A stretch of 12,232 nt of DNA from the NCBI GenBank assembly GCA_009724975.1, contig SRXB01000034.1, positions 1 to 12,232 on the forward strand. The letters run 5' to 3'. The first letter of the stretch is position 1. Each line of letters starts with the position of its first letter. Source of the DNA: a bacterium (lineage in GTDB: Bacteria > Desulfobacterota > Deferrisomatia > Deferrisomatales > BM512). The position numbers were made by a program, and so were the translations under genes. The notes beneath the pieces were generated by a model. That model saw only the letters and a list, made by a program, of their open reading frames with translations, had not been told where the DNA came from and searched no databases. Shown in pieces: positions 1 through 7,310 of this stretch.

Positions 1-890
1 CCGGCGACCCCCGGAATTTCCCTGGCCTCCTGAATCTGCTCGATACAGAATCGGATTCCCTCTTCCTTCCAGGCCTTGCTTTTGGCCGCCTTGTCGTCGA
101 TTCCCTTGCCCGAGGCCTCCATCCTTGCCACAACCGCGTCGGGAACGTCCATGCCAGGCACCTGGTCGCGCATGTACTTGGCCATCCCCGGGCCCTTTAG
201 CGGCGAAAGCCCTGCCATTACGCTGATTTTGTCCAGAAGGCCGAGGTCGCCGAGCCTCGCCATGAAAATCTTGAATTTTTCCATGTTGTAGATGCACTGG
301 GTCTGGATGAACCGCGCTCCCGCATGGGCTTTTTTTGCCACCCGCAGGGGGCGGTAGTCGAATGGGTCGGCGAAGGGGTTTTCCGCTGCGCCAAGGTAAA
401 AGGCGGGGCTTTCGCCCTCAAGGGCCTCTCCGTTGGCGAAAACACCGGCATCCTTCATCGCGGACATGACCTTCAAAAGCTGGATGGAATCGATGTCCCA
501 GACGTTTTTGGCGTCCTTGTGGTTGCCGAAGGTCTGGTGGTCACCCGAAAGGCACAGCAGATTCCTTAGCCCCAGCGACCACGCGCCGAGAAGATCTGCC
601 TGCATCGCGAGGCGGTTGCGGTCGCGGCAGGTCATCTGGACCACTGGCTCAACACCGGCGTCGAGGGCTATTTTGGCGGCGGCTATCGACGACATGCGGA
701 CCACGGCGGTCTGGTTGTCGGTTATGTTTACCGCGTCCACGCAACCGGCTAGGAGGGAGGCTTTCTTGCGTATCGTCTCGGCGTCGGCCCCCTTGGGGGG
801 GCCGAGTTCGCCCGTGACGGCGAAGGCGCCGGATTCGAGAACCCTTTTGAGGTTGGAATCGGAAGCGGAGAGCTTTGTTTCGTGGCTCAT
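1..890 (-). CDS. metF: 5,10-methylenetetrahydrofolate reductase, MetF type (3' end cut off by window edge)
   Basis: MetF reduces methylene-tetrahydrofolate to methyl-tetrahydrofolate (or the reverse) on a flavin, in the cytoplasm. I translated 296 full codons from ATG at 890 to the left edge with no stop. The protein reads as a MetF TIM barrel: 'VTGELGPPKG' near residues 25-34 supplies Glu28 in the place of the family's catalytic Glu, 'NITDNQTA' (55-62) and 'LLCLSGDH' (111-118) are barrel strands typical of the family, and 'FIQTQCIYNMEKF' (194-206) is a conserved late strand. Only the extreme C-terminus is missing. The start overlaps the metV stop as ATGA, and a GGAGG lies in the end of metV (905-901). 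It is the last visible gene of the hdrA-mvhD-metV-metF unit. The small size, with no C-terminal NAD(P)H-binding extension, and the adjacent metV fit the two-subunit MetFV enzyme of acetogens. Confidence 0.93.
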   Translation of the reverse strand, partial: MSHETKLSASDSNLKRVLESGAFAVTGELGPPKGADAETIRKKASLLAGCVDAVNITDNQTAVVRMSSIAAAKIALDAGVEPVVQMTCRDRNRLAMQADLLGAWSLGLRNLLCLSGDHQTFGNHKDAKNVWDIDSIQLLKVMSAMKDAGVFANGEALEGESPAFYLGAAENPFADPFDYRPLRVAKKAHAGARFIQTQCIYNMEKFKIFMARLGDLGLLDKISVMAGLSPLKGPGMAKYMRDQVPGMDVPDAVVARMEASGKGIDDKAAKSKAWKEEGIRFCIEQIQEAREIPGVA

Positions 891-1588
891 GATTTTCCCT
901 CCTCCGCGCCTCTTGCTTTTTCGCGCAGAAGGTCCTCGCGGACGATCCTCCCCGGCCCGCCGTCCCTTCCGGCCCGCCAGTTCTTCGGCGCGTGGGGCTC
1001 GGCCAGCTTGTCAAGCGTACCTTGGGCCGTCATTTTTTCGACGATGAAATGCCAGGCGCAGTCGATGGATTTGTCCACCTCGCACTTGCCGTTCTGGCTG
1101 CCTCCGCAGGGGCCGTTGAGAAGGCTTTTGGAGCAGCGGCTGACGGGGCATATCCCCGAAGTGTAATCGAGCACGCAGTCTCCGCACCCCGCGCAGCGCT
1201 CCTCCCAGACCCCGTGTTTCACGGGGAGTCCGTAGAAGCGGGTGTTTAGGCCCGGCGCCATCCTCGCCTCGGGAAACCTCTCTACAATGGCCTGCGCCCC
1301 CACGCCGCAAGCCAGAGAAATGACCACGTCGGCTGATTTTATAGCATCGGCGGCCAAGTCGAGATATTCCCATTCGCACTGGCGCTGGACGGTAAGATGC
1401 GTCGCCTCCTGGGGATTTTCCTTGAGTCTGGAGGCCATCCTGATGGAGGAAGCCAGAATCTCCGCCTCCTTGTCCCCTCCTGCGAAGCACACCGTCACGC
1501 AGGTGCCGCACCCTAGCACGAGAATGTTTTTAAAGCCCTTCGTCATCTCCATTATTTCCGAGAGGGGTTTTTGTTCAGCGACTATCAT
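887..1588 (-). CDS. metV: MetV-type iron-sulfur/zinc partner of methylenetetrahydrofolate reductase
   Basis: A 233-residue cysteine-rich protein. The N-terminal half has C27-x2-C30-x3-C34 plus Cys71 and Cys94 in 'GCGTC', 'RQCEWE' and 'LACGVG'. The C-terminal half carries C132, C135, C138, C147, C152 and then 'LNGPCGG' (C161), 'GKCEV' (C169) and 'DCAW' (C177), the signature of the family called methylene-tetrahydrofolate reductase C-terminal. In Moorella the homologous MetV carries Fe-S clusters and zinc and passes electrons between MetF and the Hdr/Mvh proteins (established knowledge); I infer the same role here. The ATG at 1588 overlaps the mvhD stop (ATGA) and is preceded by GGAGG six to seven bases upstream. 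Its own stop overlaps the metF start. The last 30 or so residues are charged and poorly conserved. Confidence 0.92.
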   Translation of the reverse strand: MIVAEQKPLSEIMEMTKGFKNILVLGCGTCVTVCFAGGDKEAEILASSIRMASRLKENPQEATHLTVQRQCEWEYLDLAADAIKSADVVISLACGVGAQAIVERFPEARMAPGLNTRFYGLPVKHGVWEERCAGCGDCVLDYTSGICPVSRCSKSLLNGPCGGSQNGKCEVDKSIDCAWHFIVEKMTAQGTLDKLAEPHAPKNWRAGRDGGPGRIVREDLLREKARGAEEGKS

Positions 1589-2061
1589 CTTGCGCCTCCT
1601 CCGGCCGAGTCTCCCTCGGGCCGCTCAAGGGCGTTGCCGGTTGGTTGCTCTGTCGAGCCAAGGGGGCTTGGGCCAATTTTTTTCACCTCTTCGGTCATCT
1701 CCTGGCAGATTTCCGCGAATCTGCTACCTTGCGCCGAGGAAAGGTTGAACATTTTTACCCGTTGCCCGCCTACCCCGATCTCATCGAGGAGGCCAGCTAT
1801 GTAATCGACTCTTCTTTTCGCGTTCGTATTACCTTCCAGGTAATGGCAGTCTCCCTCCAGTCAACCAGCCACCATCACCCCGTCCGCGCCGTGTTCCATC
1901 GCCGAAAGGACGTGGGCCACGTCGAGCTTCCCAGTGCAGGGAAGCCTCACTATGCGAATCCCCGTCGGGTATTCCAGCCTCATCGCTCCGGCAAGGTCGG
2001 CGGCGCCGTATGCGCAGTGGATACAACAGAAAGCTACTATGCGAGGCGAGAATTCACTCAT
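1585..2061 (-). CDS. mvhD: Selenocysteine-containing MvhD/FlpD-type hydrogenase iron-sulfur (delta) subunit
   Basis: A 158-residue protein if the in-frame TGA at 1863-1861 is read as selenocysteine (Sec67). MvhD carries a [2Fe-2S] cluster and hands electrons to HdrA. The protein opens with 'FSPRIVAFCCIHCAYGAADL' (Cys12, Cys13, Cys16), then 'LPCTGKLD' (Cys42), then 'GADGVMVAG-Sec-LEGDCHYLEGN' (Sec67, Cys72). These are the MvhD signatures, with Sec exactly where relatives have Cys in 'GCxxGDCHY'. Sec at this position is known in VhuD-type subunits of some methanogens. The frame stays open and family-like for 91 codons past the TGA, and a SECIS-like hairpin follows it. The start is ATG 2061, nine bases after a GGAGG; the in-frame TTG at 2070 would touch that ribosome site. 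The gene starts 2 bases after the hdrA stop and overlaps metV by ATGA. The last 26 or so residues are a low-complexity tail beyond the usual domain end. A nonsense mutation is the alternative, but unlikely. Confidence 0.9.
1828..1863 (-). promoter_or_regulatory. UGA selenocysteine codon with bacterial SECIS-like hairpin
   Basis: The TGA lies at 1863-1861 (minus strand). Sixteen bases downstream comes ATTACC-TGGAA-GGTAAT (1844-1828), a perfect 6-bp stem with a 5-base loop. The apical loop starts 22 bases after the UGA and has G as its second base. Published rules for bacterial SECIS elements ask for a loop 16 to 37 bases from UGA with a G among its first two bases, so this fits. SelB would bind here to insert selenocysteine. 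The stem does not extend with clean pairing at its base. Confidence 0.8.
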
Positions 2062-2063
2062 TT

Positions 2064-5000
2064 TCAGCAACCTCCGCTGGCGGATTGTGAAGTTTTGGCT
2101 CCATGGTAGGATGGATGGCTTTCCAGAATGTCATCGACCAGGGCGAGAACCTGCGTGTCGGTGTAGTTCGCCAGCTCTATGGCCTTGGCGGGACACTCGC
2201 CCGCGCAGATGCCGCAACCGTGGCAGGTGGCGGGCTCGATATAGGCCGCGCCCGCTATTTTTCCGGCGCCACAGAGGTCTATTCGCATCTTCGGCACCGA
2301 ATACGGGCAGACGCGGACGCAGGTTAGGCAACCTGCGCATTTTTCGGGATCCACCGAAGCCGTAACGCCCTCCGCGTGAATCTCGTCGCGCGAAAGTATT
2401 GTCGCGGCGCGCGCCGCCGCCGCCTGGGCCTGGGCCAGCGTTTCGGAGAGGAGCTTCGGGTAGTGGGCGAGCCCCGCCATGTAAAAACCGCCGGTCTGGA
2501 AATCGACCGGGCGAAGCTTGACGTGGGCTTCGAGGAAGAAGCCGTCGGCGTCAAGCGGAACCTTTAGTTGCGTAGCCAGCTCGCGGGTATCGTCGTTGGG
2601 GACCATCGGTTCGGCCAGAACCAGGAGGTCGGGATGGAGGATGACGGGATTTTTGCCGTTCTCCAGCAGTTCCACTTCGAGCCTTCCATCCCTTTGCACG
2701 GCGCGCGGAGGCGACGCCTCCTCGTATCGGCGGAAAACAACCCCCCAACGCCTGGCTTCGGTATAGAGACGCTCGCGAAAGCCGTAGGTGCGGATATCCT
2801 TGTAAAGCACCGTGATTTTTGTGGAGGGGCTTAGCTGCTTAAGCACTAGGGCGTTCTTTATCGCCGTGGTGCAGCAGGTGCGGGCGCAGAATTTCTCGGC
2901 TGGCCCGACGCAGAGGGTGATTACCACGTTTTGGGGAAGCGGGCGTGCGCTGAGGGAGGGATTTTCGTCAAGACCGTTCCCTCCCGCCTTCCGGTAGATG
3001 AATTCCTCAAGGTCCAGGGCAGTTATCACGTCTTTGTGGATTCCGAGAAGATATTCCGGCCCCCGGTACTCTACCGCTCCCGTCGAAACTATCGCGACGC
3101 CGTGTTCCACCGTCTCTTCCCCGCCCTCGCCGTCGCGTATGACCGAGGCGAAGTTTCCGGTGAAGCCGCCGGACTTTGCCACGGCTGAATTCATGTGAAG
3201 GGTTATCAGCGGGTGTTTTTTTATCCTGTCGATCAGGTCTTCAAGAAAGGCGGAGGGGCTTTTCTGGTCTTCGAGGAACTTTATCCGCCTGAGATTGCCG
3301 CCCAGAACGTTTTTCTTTTCGACCAGATGGACGGGAAAGCCCTGCTGGGCGAGCTCAAGGGCCGAGGTCATGCCCGCCGCGCCGCCGCCTATGACGAGGG
3401 CCGCTTTTTTGACGGGAAAGGAGAGGCTCTTAATCGCGTTTAGCCTCTCGGCGCGCGCCACCGCGCCACGCACCAAGTCCATGGCCTTTTCGGTGGACTC
3501 TTCCCACTTGCCCGCGTGGACCCACGAGCACTGGTTGCGGATGTTGGCCATCTCGAAGAGCGCCGGGTTTAAACCGGCGGCGCGTATCGCGTCCTGAAAG
3601 AGCGGTTCATGGGTTCTTGGGCTGCAGGAGGCCACGACGACCCTGTTGTAGCCTTTTTCCTTAACTACCTCGGTAATGTGGCGGATCGTGTCCTGCGAGC
3701 AGGTATAGAGGTTGGCCTCGGCGTGCGCGACGGACGGGAGGTTGGAGGCGTAGTCCGCCACGTATGGGACATCGAGAAAGCCGCCTATGTTTGAACCGCA
3801 GTGGCAGATAAAAACACCGATTCGCGGTTCCTCGCCCGCCACGTTTCGCTCCGGCGGATATTCCGCCGAGCGGGTAAGGGTTCCACGCGATGCGGAGAGT
3901 AGGGTTCCGGCAAGGGAGGCCGCCCCGCTTGCCTCGACTACGGTTTCAGGTATGTCCTTGGGCTCGCGGAAGGGCCCCGCTACGAAGATTCCGGGTTTGG
4001 AGGACGCAAGGGGCGCAAAGAGGGTGGTTTTGCAAAAGCCGTAATCGTCCAGTTCTATGCCTAGCTTTTGCCCCAGCTCCTTAACCGAGGCGGAGACTTC
4101 CATGCCGACGGAAAGGACGACCAGGTCGAAGCGCCCCTCCCTTATATTCCCGTCGGCGGCGTAGCGTATCATCAGGTCGCCGGTTTCGGGGTCTTCCACG
4201 AGTCGGGAAATCCTGCACCGCTCATATCTAACGCCGTATTTCTCGCGGGCGCGCCGGTAATATTCGTCGTAACCCTTGGAGAAGGAGCGCGTGTCCATGA
4301 AAAAGACGGTGACTTCGGTGGAAGGCTCGTGTTCGACCGCCATTATCGCCTCTTTTGCCGCGTACATGCAGCAGACGGAGGAGCAGTAGTCGTGGTTCGA
4401 GTCCCTGCTTCCTACGCATTGCAAAAAGGCGATTTTTTTGGGCGTCCTGCCGTCGCTCGGCCTCTTGACGTGGCCGTGGGTCGGCCCCGAGGCCGATAGA
4501 AGGCGCTCGAACTGCATGGCGTTGACTACGTTGGGGAAGCGCCCGAAGCCGTATTCCTGGCTTAGGCGCGCATCGTAAAGTTCGTAGCCCGGGGCGAGGA
4601 TGACGGCGCCGACCTTCAGATTATCCTCGCTGTACTGGTCGTCGTGGTTGACCGCGCCCGCTTTGCACGCCTCGACGCAGGCGAAGCACTCCGAGCAGAC
4701 GCCGCAGGCCAGGCAACGCTCGGCCTCCGCCCGCGCTTCTTCCTCCGAGTAGCCCAGGCTCACTTCGTCGAAGCTGAATTTGCGTTGGCCCGCCTCCAGT
4801 GCTCTTACGCCTAGCCTTGGCGAGCGCCGTATTTCCCCCAGGTCGGCCTTTTGGGTGAGCTCTTGCGCCGAAAGTTCGGCGACCCTAAGGCGCTCTTTCG
4901 GCGCGGGCTTTACTTTCTCTCCCCTGAGATACGCGTGGATGCCGCGAGCGGCTTTGTGGCCGGAGGCGACGGCGTCTATAACGAAGGCGGTTCCGGTGGT

Positions 5001-6608
5001 GGAGTCGCCTGCCGCGAAGAGCCCCGGCCTCGATGTCGCGGTGGTCAGGGGGTCGGCAACCACCGTCTGGTCTTTTTTGATTTCGACACCCGCGCCCGGT
5101 TTCAGCAAGGCAAGGCCCGCCCGCTGGCCGACCGAGAAGATGACCGCCGAACAGGGAACCTCATAGTCTGCGCCTTCCACCGGAACCGGCGCCCTCCTGC
5201 CTTTCTCGTCGGGCTCGCCCGGTCGCATCTTCTGGAAGCGAACTCCCGCCACCCTGCCGTCCGTCCCCGAGATTACCGCGATTGGGTTGGAGAAGAAGTC
5301 GAAAACGACCCCCTCTTCCTGCGCGTGGATTATTTCAAGGGGGTCGGCGGTGGCGTTCTCCCTCGATCTGCGGTAGTGAACCGAGACGCTCTTGCCGAGC
5401 CTCACCGAGGATCTCGCGCAGTCCATAGCCACGTCACCCGCGCCTATTACTATTACCTTGTCGCCGAGGTCGGGCGGCTGTCCCAGCCTCACGTCGCGCA
5501 GAAAGGAGGTGTTGGTGAAGACGCCTGGCAGCTCCGAGCCCGGAATCGGGAGGCGTATGCCCTCGTGGGCCCCGACCGCTATAAGAACGGCGCCGTATCC
5601 CGCCCCGAAAAGCTCGTCAACGTCTTCGACGGCATGCGAGAGGTTGATTTTGACGCCTAAATCTTCGATTTCCCGTATCTCGCGGTCGATTATCGATGTC
5701 GGAAGCCTATAGGCCGGTATCCCGACCCTCAGCATTCCCCCCGCGACCGGAAGCGCTTCGTAGACCGTGACTTCGTAGCCTTCTAGGATAAGGTCGCGCG
5801 CGGCGGTGAGACCGCAGGGGCCGGAGCCGACCACCGCGATTTTTTCGGTGAATTTGCGCTCGGCCCGCTCGGGCGGCTGGTAGGGGGTTTCGTAAGCCTT
5901 GTCGGTTACGAAGCGCTTTAGCGCCCTTATGTCCAGGGGCTCGTCGAGATTTCCCCTGTTGCAGGCGTCCTCGCATCTGTGGTTGCAAATTCTTCCGCAA
6001 ATGCCGGGGAAGGGGTTGTCGAGCTTTATCGTCCTCATGGCGGCTTCGTAGTCGCCGTTTCTTATGTGCGCGATGTACCCTTGGGCTCTTTGTCCGGCGG
6101 GGCACGCGTCCCTGCAAGGGCTGACGCCGATTTTATCTATCGCGTAGGCGTTGGGAACGGCTTGGGGATAGAGCTTGTGCGCGGCTTTTTGCCTCACCAG
6201 CCCCTCGTCGAATTTTCCGACTATCTCCACTGGGCAGGCTTTTTCGCAATCGCCGCACGCCGTGCATTTGGCGGGGTCGATGTAGCGGGGGCGTTTTCCC
6301 GTTTTTACGGTGAAAGCCCCTGCCGAGCCGGAGATGTCCAGTATGTCGGTGTTGGTCAGGACTTCGATGTTGAGGTGGCGGGCGGCGTCAACCAGTTTCG
6401 GGCTGATTGTGCACATCGCGCAGTCGTTGGTGGGGAAGGTCTTGTCGAGTTGGGCCATATGGCCGCCGATGGCGGAGCGCTTTTCTGCGAGGTAGACTTT
6501 GTACCCCGCTTCTGCGAGGTCGAGACTGGCCTGAATTCCGGCTATGCCGCCGCCTACTACCAGAACCGCTCCGACTTTGTTTGGGGAATTTTCAGGATCG
6601 TTAACCAT
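2064..6608 (-). CDS. hdrA: HdrA-GltD-HdrA fusion: giant FAD/Fe-S electron-transfer (putative bifurcating) oxidoreductase
   Basis: A 1514-residue cytosolic flavoprotein with no membrane segment. Part 1 starts as HdrA: FAD motif 'GGGIAGIQAS' (19-28), 'DCAMCTISPKL' (62-72), and ferredoxin cysteines C115, C118, C121, C125. Inside this ferredoxin region a GltD/NfnL-like module is inserted (about 160-600): 'PCRDACP' (164-170), cysteines 204/208/212/216, FAD motif 'GSGPCGLTAA' (261-270), NAD(P)H motif 'GAGDVAMDCA' (389-398) and 'LFAAGDSTTG' (530-539). Ferredoxin cysteines C632-C648 then return to HdrA, with 'CVGSRD' (731-736) and 'CSSVCCMYAAKEA' (742-754). Part 2 (about 923-1514) is a second, fuller HdrA: 'FICHCGSNIGG' (933-943), 'ASCSPRTHEPLFQ' (993-1005), 'NIRNQCSWVH' (1022-1031), FAD motif 'IGGGAAGMTSA' (1073-1083), 'CVGPAEKFCARTCC' (1233-1246), and two C-terminal [4Fe-4S] motifs (C1424-C1434, C1462-C1472). 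Typical HdrA is roughly 650 residues. The start is ATG 6608 with GGGGAG six bases upstream. No hdrB or hdrC is nearby. The family call is sure; bifurcation, NAD(P)H use and partners are inference. Confidence 0.93.
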   Translation of the reverse strand: MVNDPENSPNKVGAVLVVGGGIAGIQASLDLAEAGYKVYLAEKRSAIGGHMAQLDKTFPTNDCAMCTISPKLVDAARHLNIEVLTNTDILDISGSAGAFTVKTGKRPRYIDPAKCTACGDCEKACPVEIVGKFDEGLVRQKAAHKLYPQAVPNAYAIDKIGVSPCRDACPAGQRAQGYIAHIRNGDYEAAMRTIKLDNPFPGICGRICNHRCEDACNRGNLDEPLDIRALKRFVTDKAYETPYQPPERAERKFTEKIAVVGSGPCGLTAARDLILEGYEVTVYEALPVAGGMLRVGIPAYRLPTSIIDREIREIEDLGVKINLSHAVEDVDELFGAGYGAVLIAVGAHEGIRLPIPGSELPGVFTNTSFLRDVRLGQPPDLGDKVIVIGAGDVAMDCARSSVRLGKSVSVHYRRSRENATADPLEIIHAQEEGVVFDFFSNPIAVISGTDGRVAGVRFQKMRPGEPDEKGRRAPVPVEGADYEVPCSAVIFSVGQRAGLALLKPGAGVEIKKDQTVVADPLTTATSRPGLFAAGDSTTGTAFVIDAVASGHKAARGIHAYLRGEKVKPAPKERLRVAELSAQELTQKADLGEIRRSPRLGVRALEAGQRKFSFDEVSLGYSEEEARAEAERCLACGVCSECFACVEACKAGAVNHDDQYSEDNLKVGAVILAPGYELYDARLSQEYGFGRFPNVVNAMQFERLLSASGPTHGHVKRPSDGRTPKKIAFLQCVGSRDSNHDYCSSVCCMYAAKEAIMAVEHEPSTEVTVFFMDTRSFSKGYDEYYRRAREKYGVRYERCRISRLVEDPETGDLMIRYAADGNIREGRFDLVVLSVGMEVSASVKELGQKLGIELDDYGFCKTTLFAPLASSKPGIFVAGPFREPKDIPETVVEASGAASLAGTLLSASRGTLTRSAEYPPERNVAGEEPRIGVFICHCGSNIGGFLDVPYVADYASNLPSVAHAEANLYTCSQDTIRHITEVVKEKGYNRVVVASCSPRTHEPLFQDAIRAAGLNPALFEMANIRNQCSWVHAGKWEESTEKAMDLVRGAVARAERLNAIKSLSFPVKKAALVIGGGAAGMTSALELAQQGFPVHLVEKKNVLGGNLRRIKFLEDQKSPSAFLEDLIDRIKKHPLITLHMNSAVAKSGGFTGNFASVIRDGEGGEETVEHGVAIVSTGAVEYRGPEYLLGIHKDVITALDLEEFIYRKAGGNGLDENPSLSARPLPQNVVITLCVGPAEKFCARTCCTTAIKNALVLKQLSPSTKITVLYKDIRTYGFRERLYTEARRWGVVFRRYEEASPPRAVQRDGRLEVELLENGKNPVILHPDLLVLAEPMVPNDDTRELATQLKVPLDADGFFLEAHVKLRPVDFQTGGFYMAGLAHYPKLLSETLAQAQAAAARAATILSRDEIHAEGVTASVDPEKCAGCLTCVRVCPYSVPKMRIDLCGAGKIAGAAYIEPATCHGCGICAGECPAKAIELANYTDTQVLALVDDILESHPSYHGAKTSQSASGGC
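2071..2075 (-). promoter_or_regulatory. Ribosome binding site that fixes the mvhD start
   Basis: GGAGG lies inside the 3' end of hdrA, nine bases before ATG 2061. It rules out the upstream TTG at 2070, which would abut it directly, and supports translational coupling of mvhD to hdrA. Confidence 0.75.
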
Positions 6609-6687
6609 TTCGTTCTCCCCGGCGGCGAAAAACGTCGACGGACCAAGGTTTGCGCCTTAGCCCGCCGACTTGTTTAAGCAAGGGAAA

Positions 6688-7176
6688 TCAGCGGTTTTTG
6701 CCGGCCACGAAGGCGAATCTTCTCTCGGAGACCGTCTGCCCCTCGACGGCGTAGGCCTTTTCCTCGGACTGGCGGCGGTCCAGCTGCGCCATTACGACGG
6801 ACTGGATCATGTCGCTTGTGAAATCGGTGGTGACGATGTCGTCGGCCATGTCCAGCATCTCCATGCCCGGCTGGTAGCCAGACCTGTAAAGGAGGGAGCC
6901 TGAAAGCGGGAGGACCAGCACGACGCTCACCGCCGAGTTGCGGAAGTCTTCCTGAATGAGCTCCAGGAGGCCCCTGCCGCCCTCTTCTATGTAGGGGAAG
7001 GTGGAGTGGAGCAAAACCACCATCGGGCGGCGCATGAGGATGCCGTCGCGTGCCTTGCGGACCTCGCTGATCTCATCGACTTCCACGTCTGGGCGGGCGT
7101 CCCTGAGGACCTTGCGGAGGGACTTGATTCTGCTTATGTCGGTGTCGATTATCAGTATCTCGCTTCTCGTTCCCAT
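6688..7176 (-). CDS. Degenerate receiver-domain (pseudo-response-regulator) protein
   Basis: A 162-residue protein resembling a single receiver domain plus a 30-residue tail. 'SEILIIDTD' (5-13) matches receiver strand 1, but the phosphoacceptor Asp is His57 in 'VVLLHSTFP' (53-61), and the conserved switch Lys is replaced by Thr near residue 117 in 'DDIVTTDFTSDMI' (112-124). It should therefore not be phosphorylated in the usual way and may act as a docking or allosteric protein; its function is unknown. I chose ATG 7176 because GGAGG lies five bases before it and the domain begins at once. The in-frame ATG 7239 and TTG 7251 lie within the predicted sigma-54 promoter (7250-7235). It stops 79 bases before hdrA on the same strand and is the first gene after that promoter, so it is probably the leader gene of the hdrA-mvhD-metVF operon. 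Confidence 0.75.
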   Translation of the reverse strand: MGTRSEILIIDTDISRIKSLRKVLRDARPDVEVDEISEVRKARDGILMRRPMVVLLHSTFPYIEEGGRGLLELIQEDFRNSAVSVVLVLPLSGSLLYRSGYQPGMEMLDMADDIVTTDFTSDMIQSVVMAQLDRRQSEEKAYAVEGQTVSERRFAFVAGKNR

Positions 7177-7181
7177 GGTTT

Positions 7182-7186
7182 CCTCC
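7182..7186 (-). promoter_or_regulatory. Ribosome binding site fixing the pseudo-receiver start
   Basis: GGAGG, five bases ahead of ATG 7176. Neither upstream candidate (ATG 7239, TTG 7251) has a comparable purine stretch. Confidence 0.65.
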
Positions 7187-7234
7187 AGTGCCCCCTGAAG
7201 GGCGTTTATCTTTGCCTGGTTGCCTATATGTATA

Positions 7235-7250
7235 AGCATGCGCCGTGCCA
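7235..7250 (-). promoter_or_regulatory. Predicted sigma-54 (RpoN) -24/-12 promoter for the hdrA-mvhD-metVF operon
   Basis: TGGCACGGCGCATGCT on the minus strand matches the sigma-54 consensus TGGCACG-N4-TTGCW with one mismatch (A for the first T of TTGC). The invariant GG (7249-7248) and GC (7237-7236) are separated by exactly ten bases. Transcription would start near 7225, leaving a leader of about 48 bases before ATG 7176. The preceding gene on the same strand encodes a sigma-54 activator with an intact GAFTGA loop, which strengthens the call. Confidence 0.75.
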
Positions 7251-7310
7251 ACCGTAAAAAATCAATAAATACAATTAGTTATAAGCTATGCGGCGAGGAG
7301 GGGCGGCAGA

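Noticed and set aside
649..1014. Leftward 121-codon frame, Arg-rich, spanning the metF/metV junction
   Set aside because: It is out of frame with both recognised genes, of biased composition, and has no domain.
1861..1863. The TGA in mvhD read as a true stop giving a 66-residue truncated gene or a pseudogene
   Set aside because: It sits exactly at a conserved Cys position, the downstream frame is intact and family-like, a SECIS-like hairpin follows, and the real end overlaps metV neatly.
4851..5660. Long rightward open frame of 269 codons opposite hdrA, and a similar one of 232 codons at 5979-6677
   Set aside because: Both lie fully or mostly opposite strongly conserved HdrA/GltD coding sequence, show no recognisable domain and are expected from GC-rich codon bias.
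6669..6682. Interrupted palindrome CTTGTTTAAGCAAG between the pseudo-receiver gene and hdrA
   Set aside because: Short, with only 4-bp outer arms and no T-tract in the direction of transcription; not enough for a terminator or operator call.
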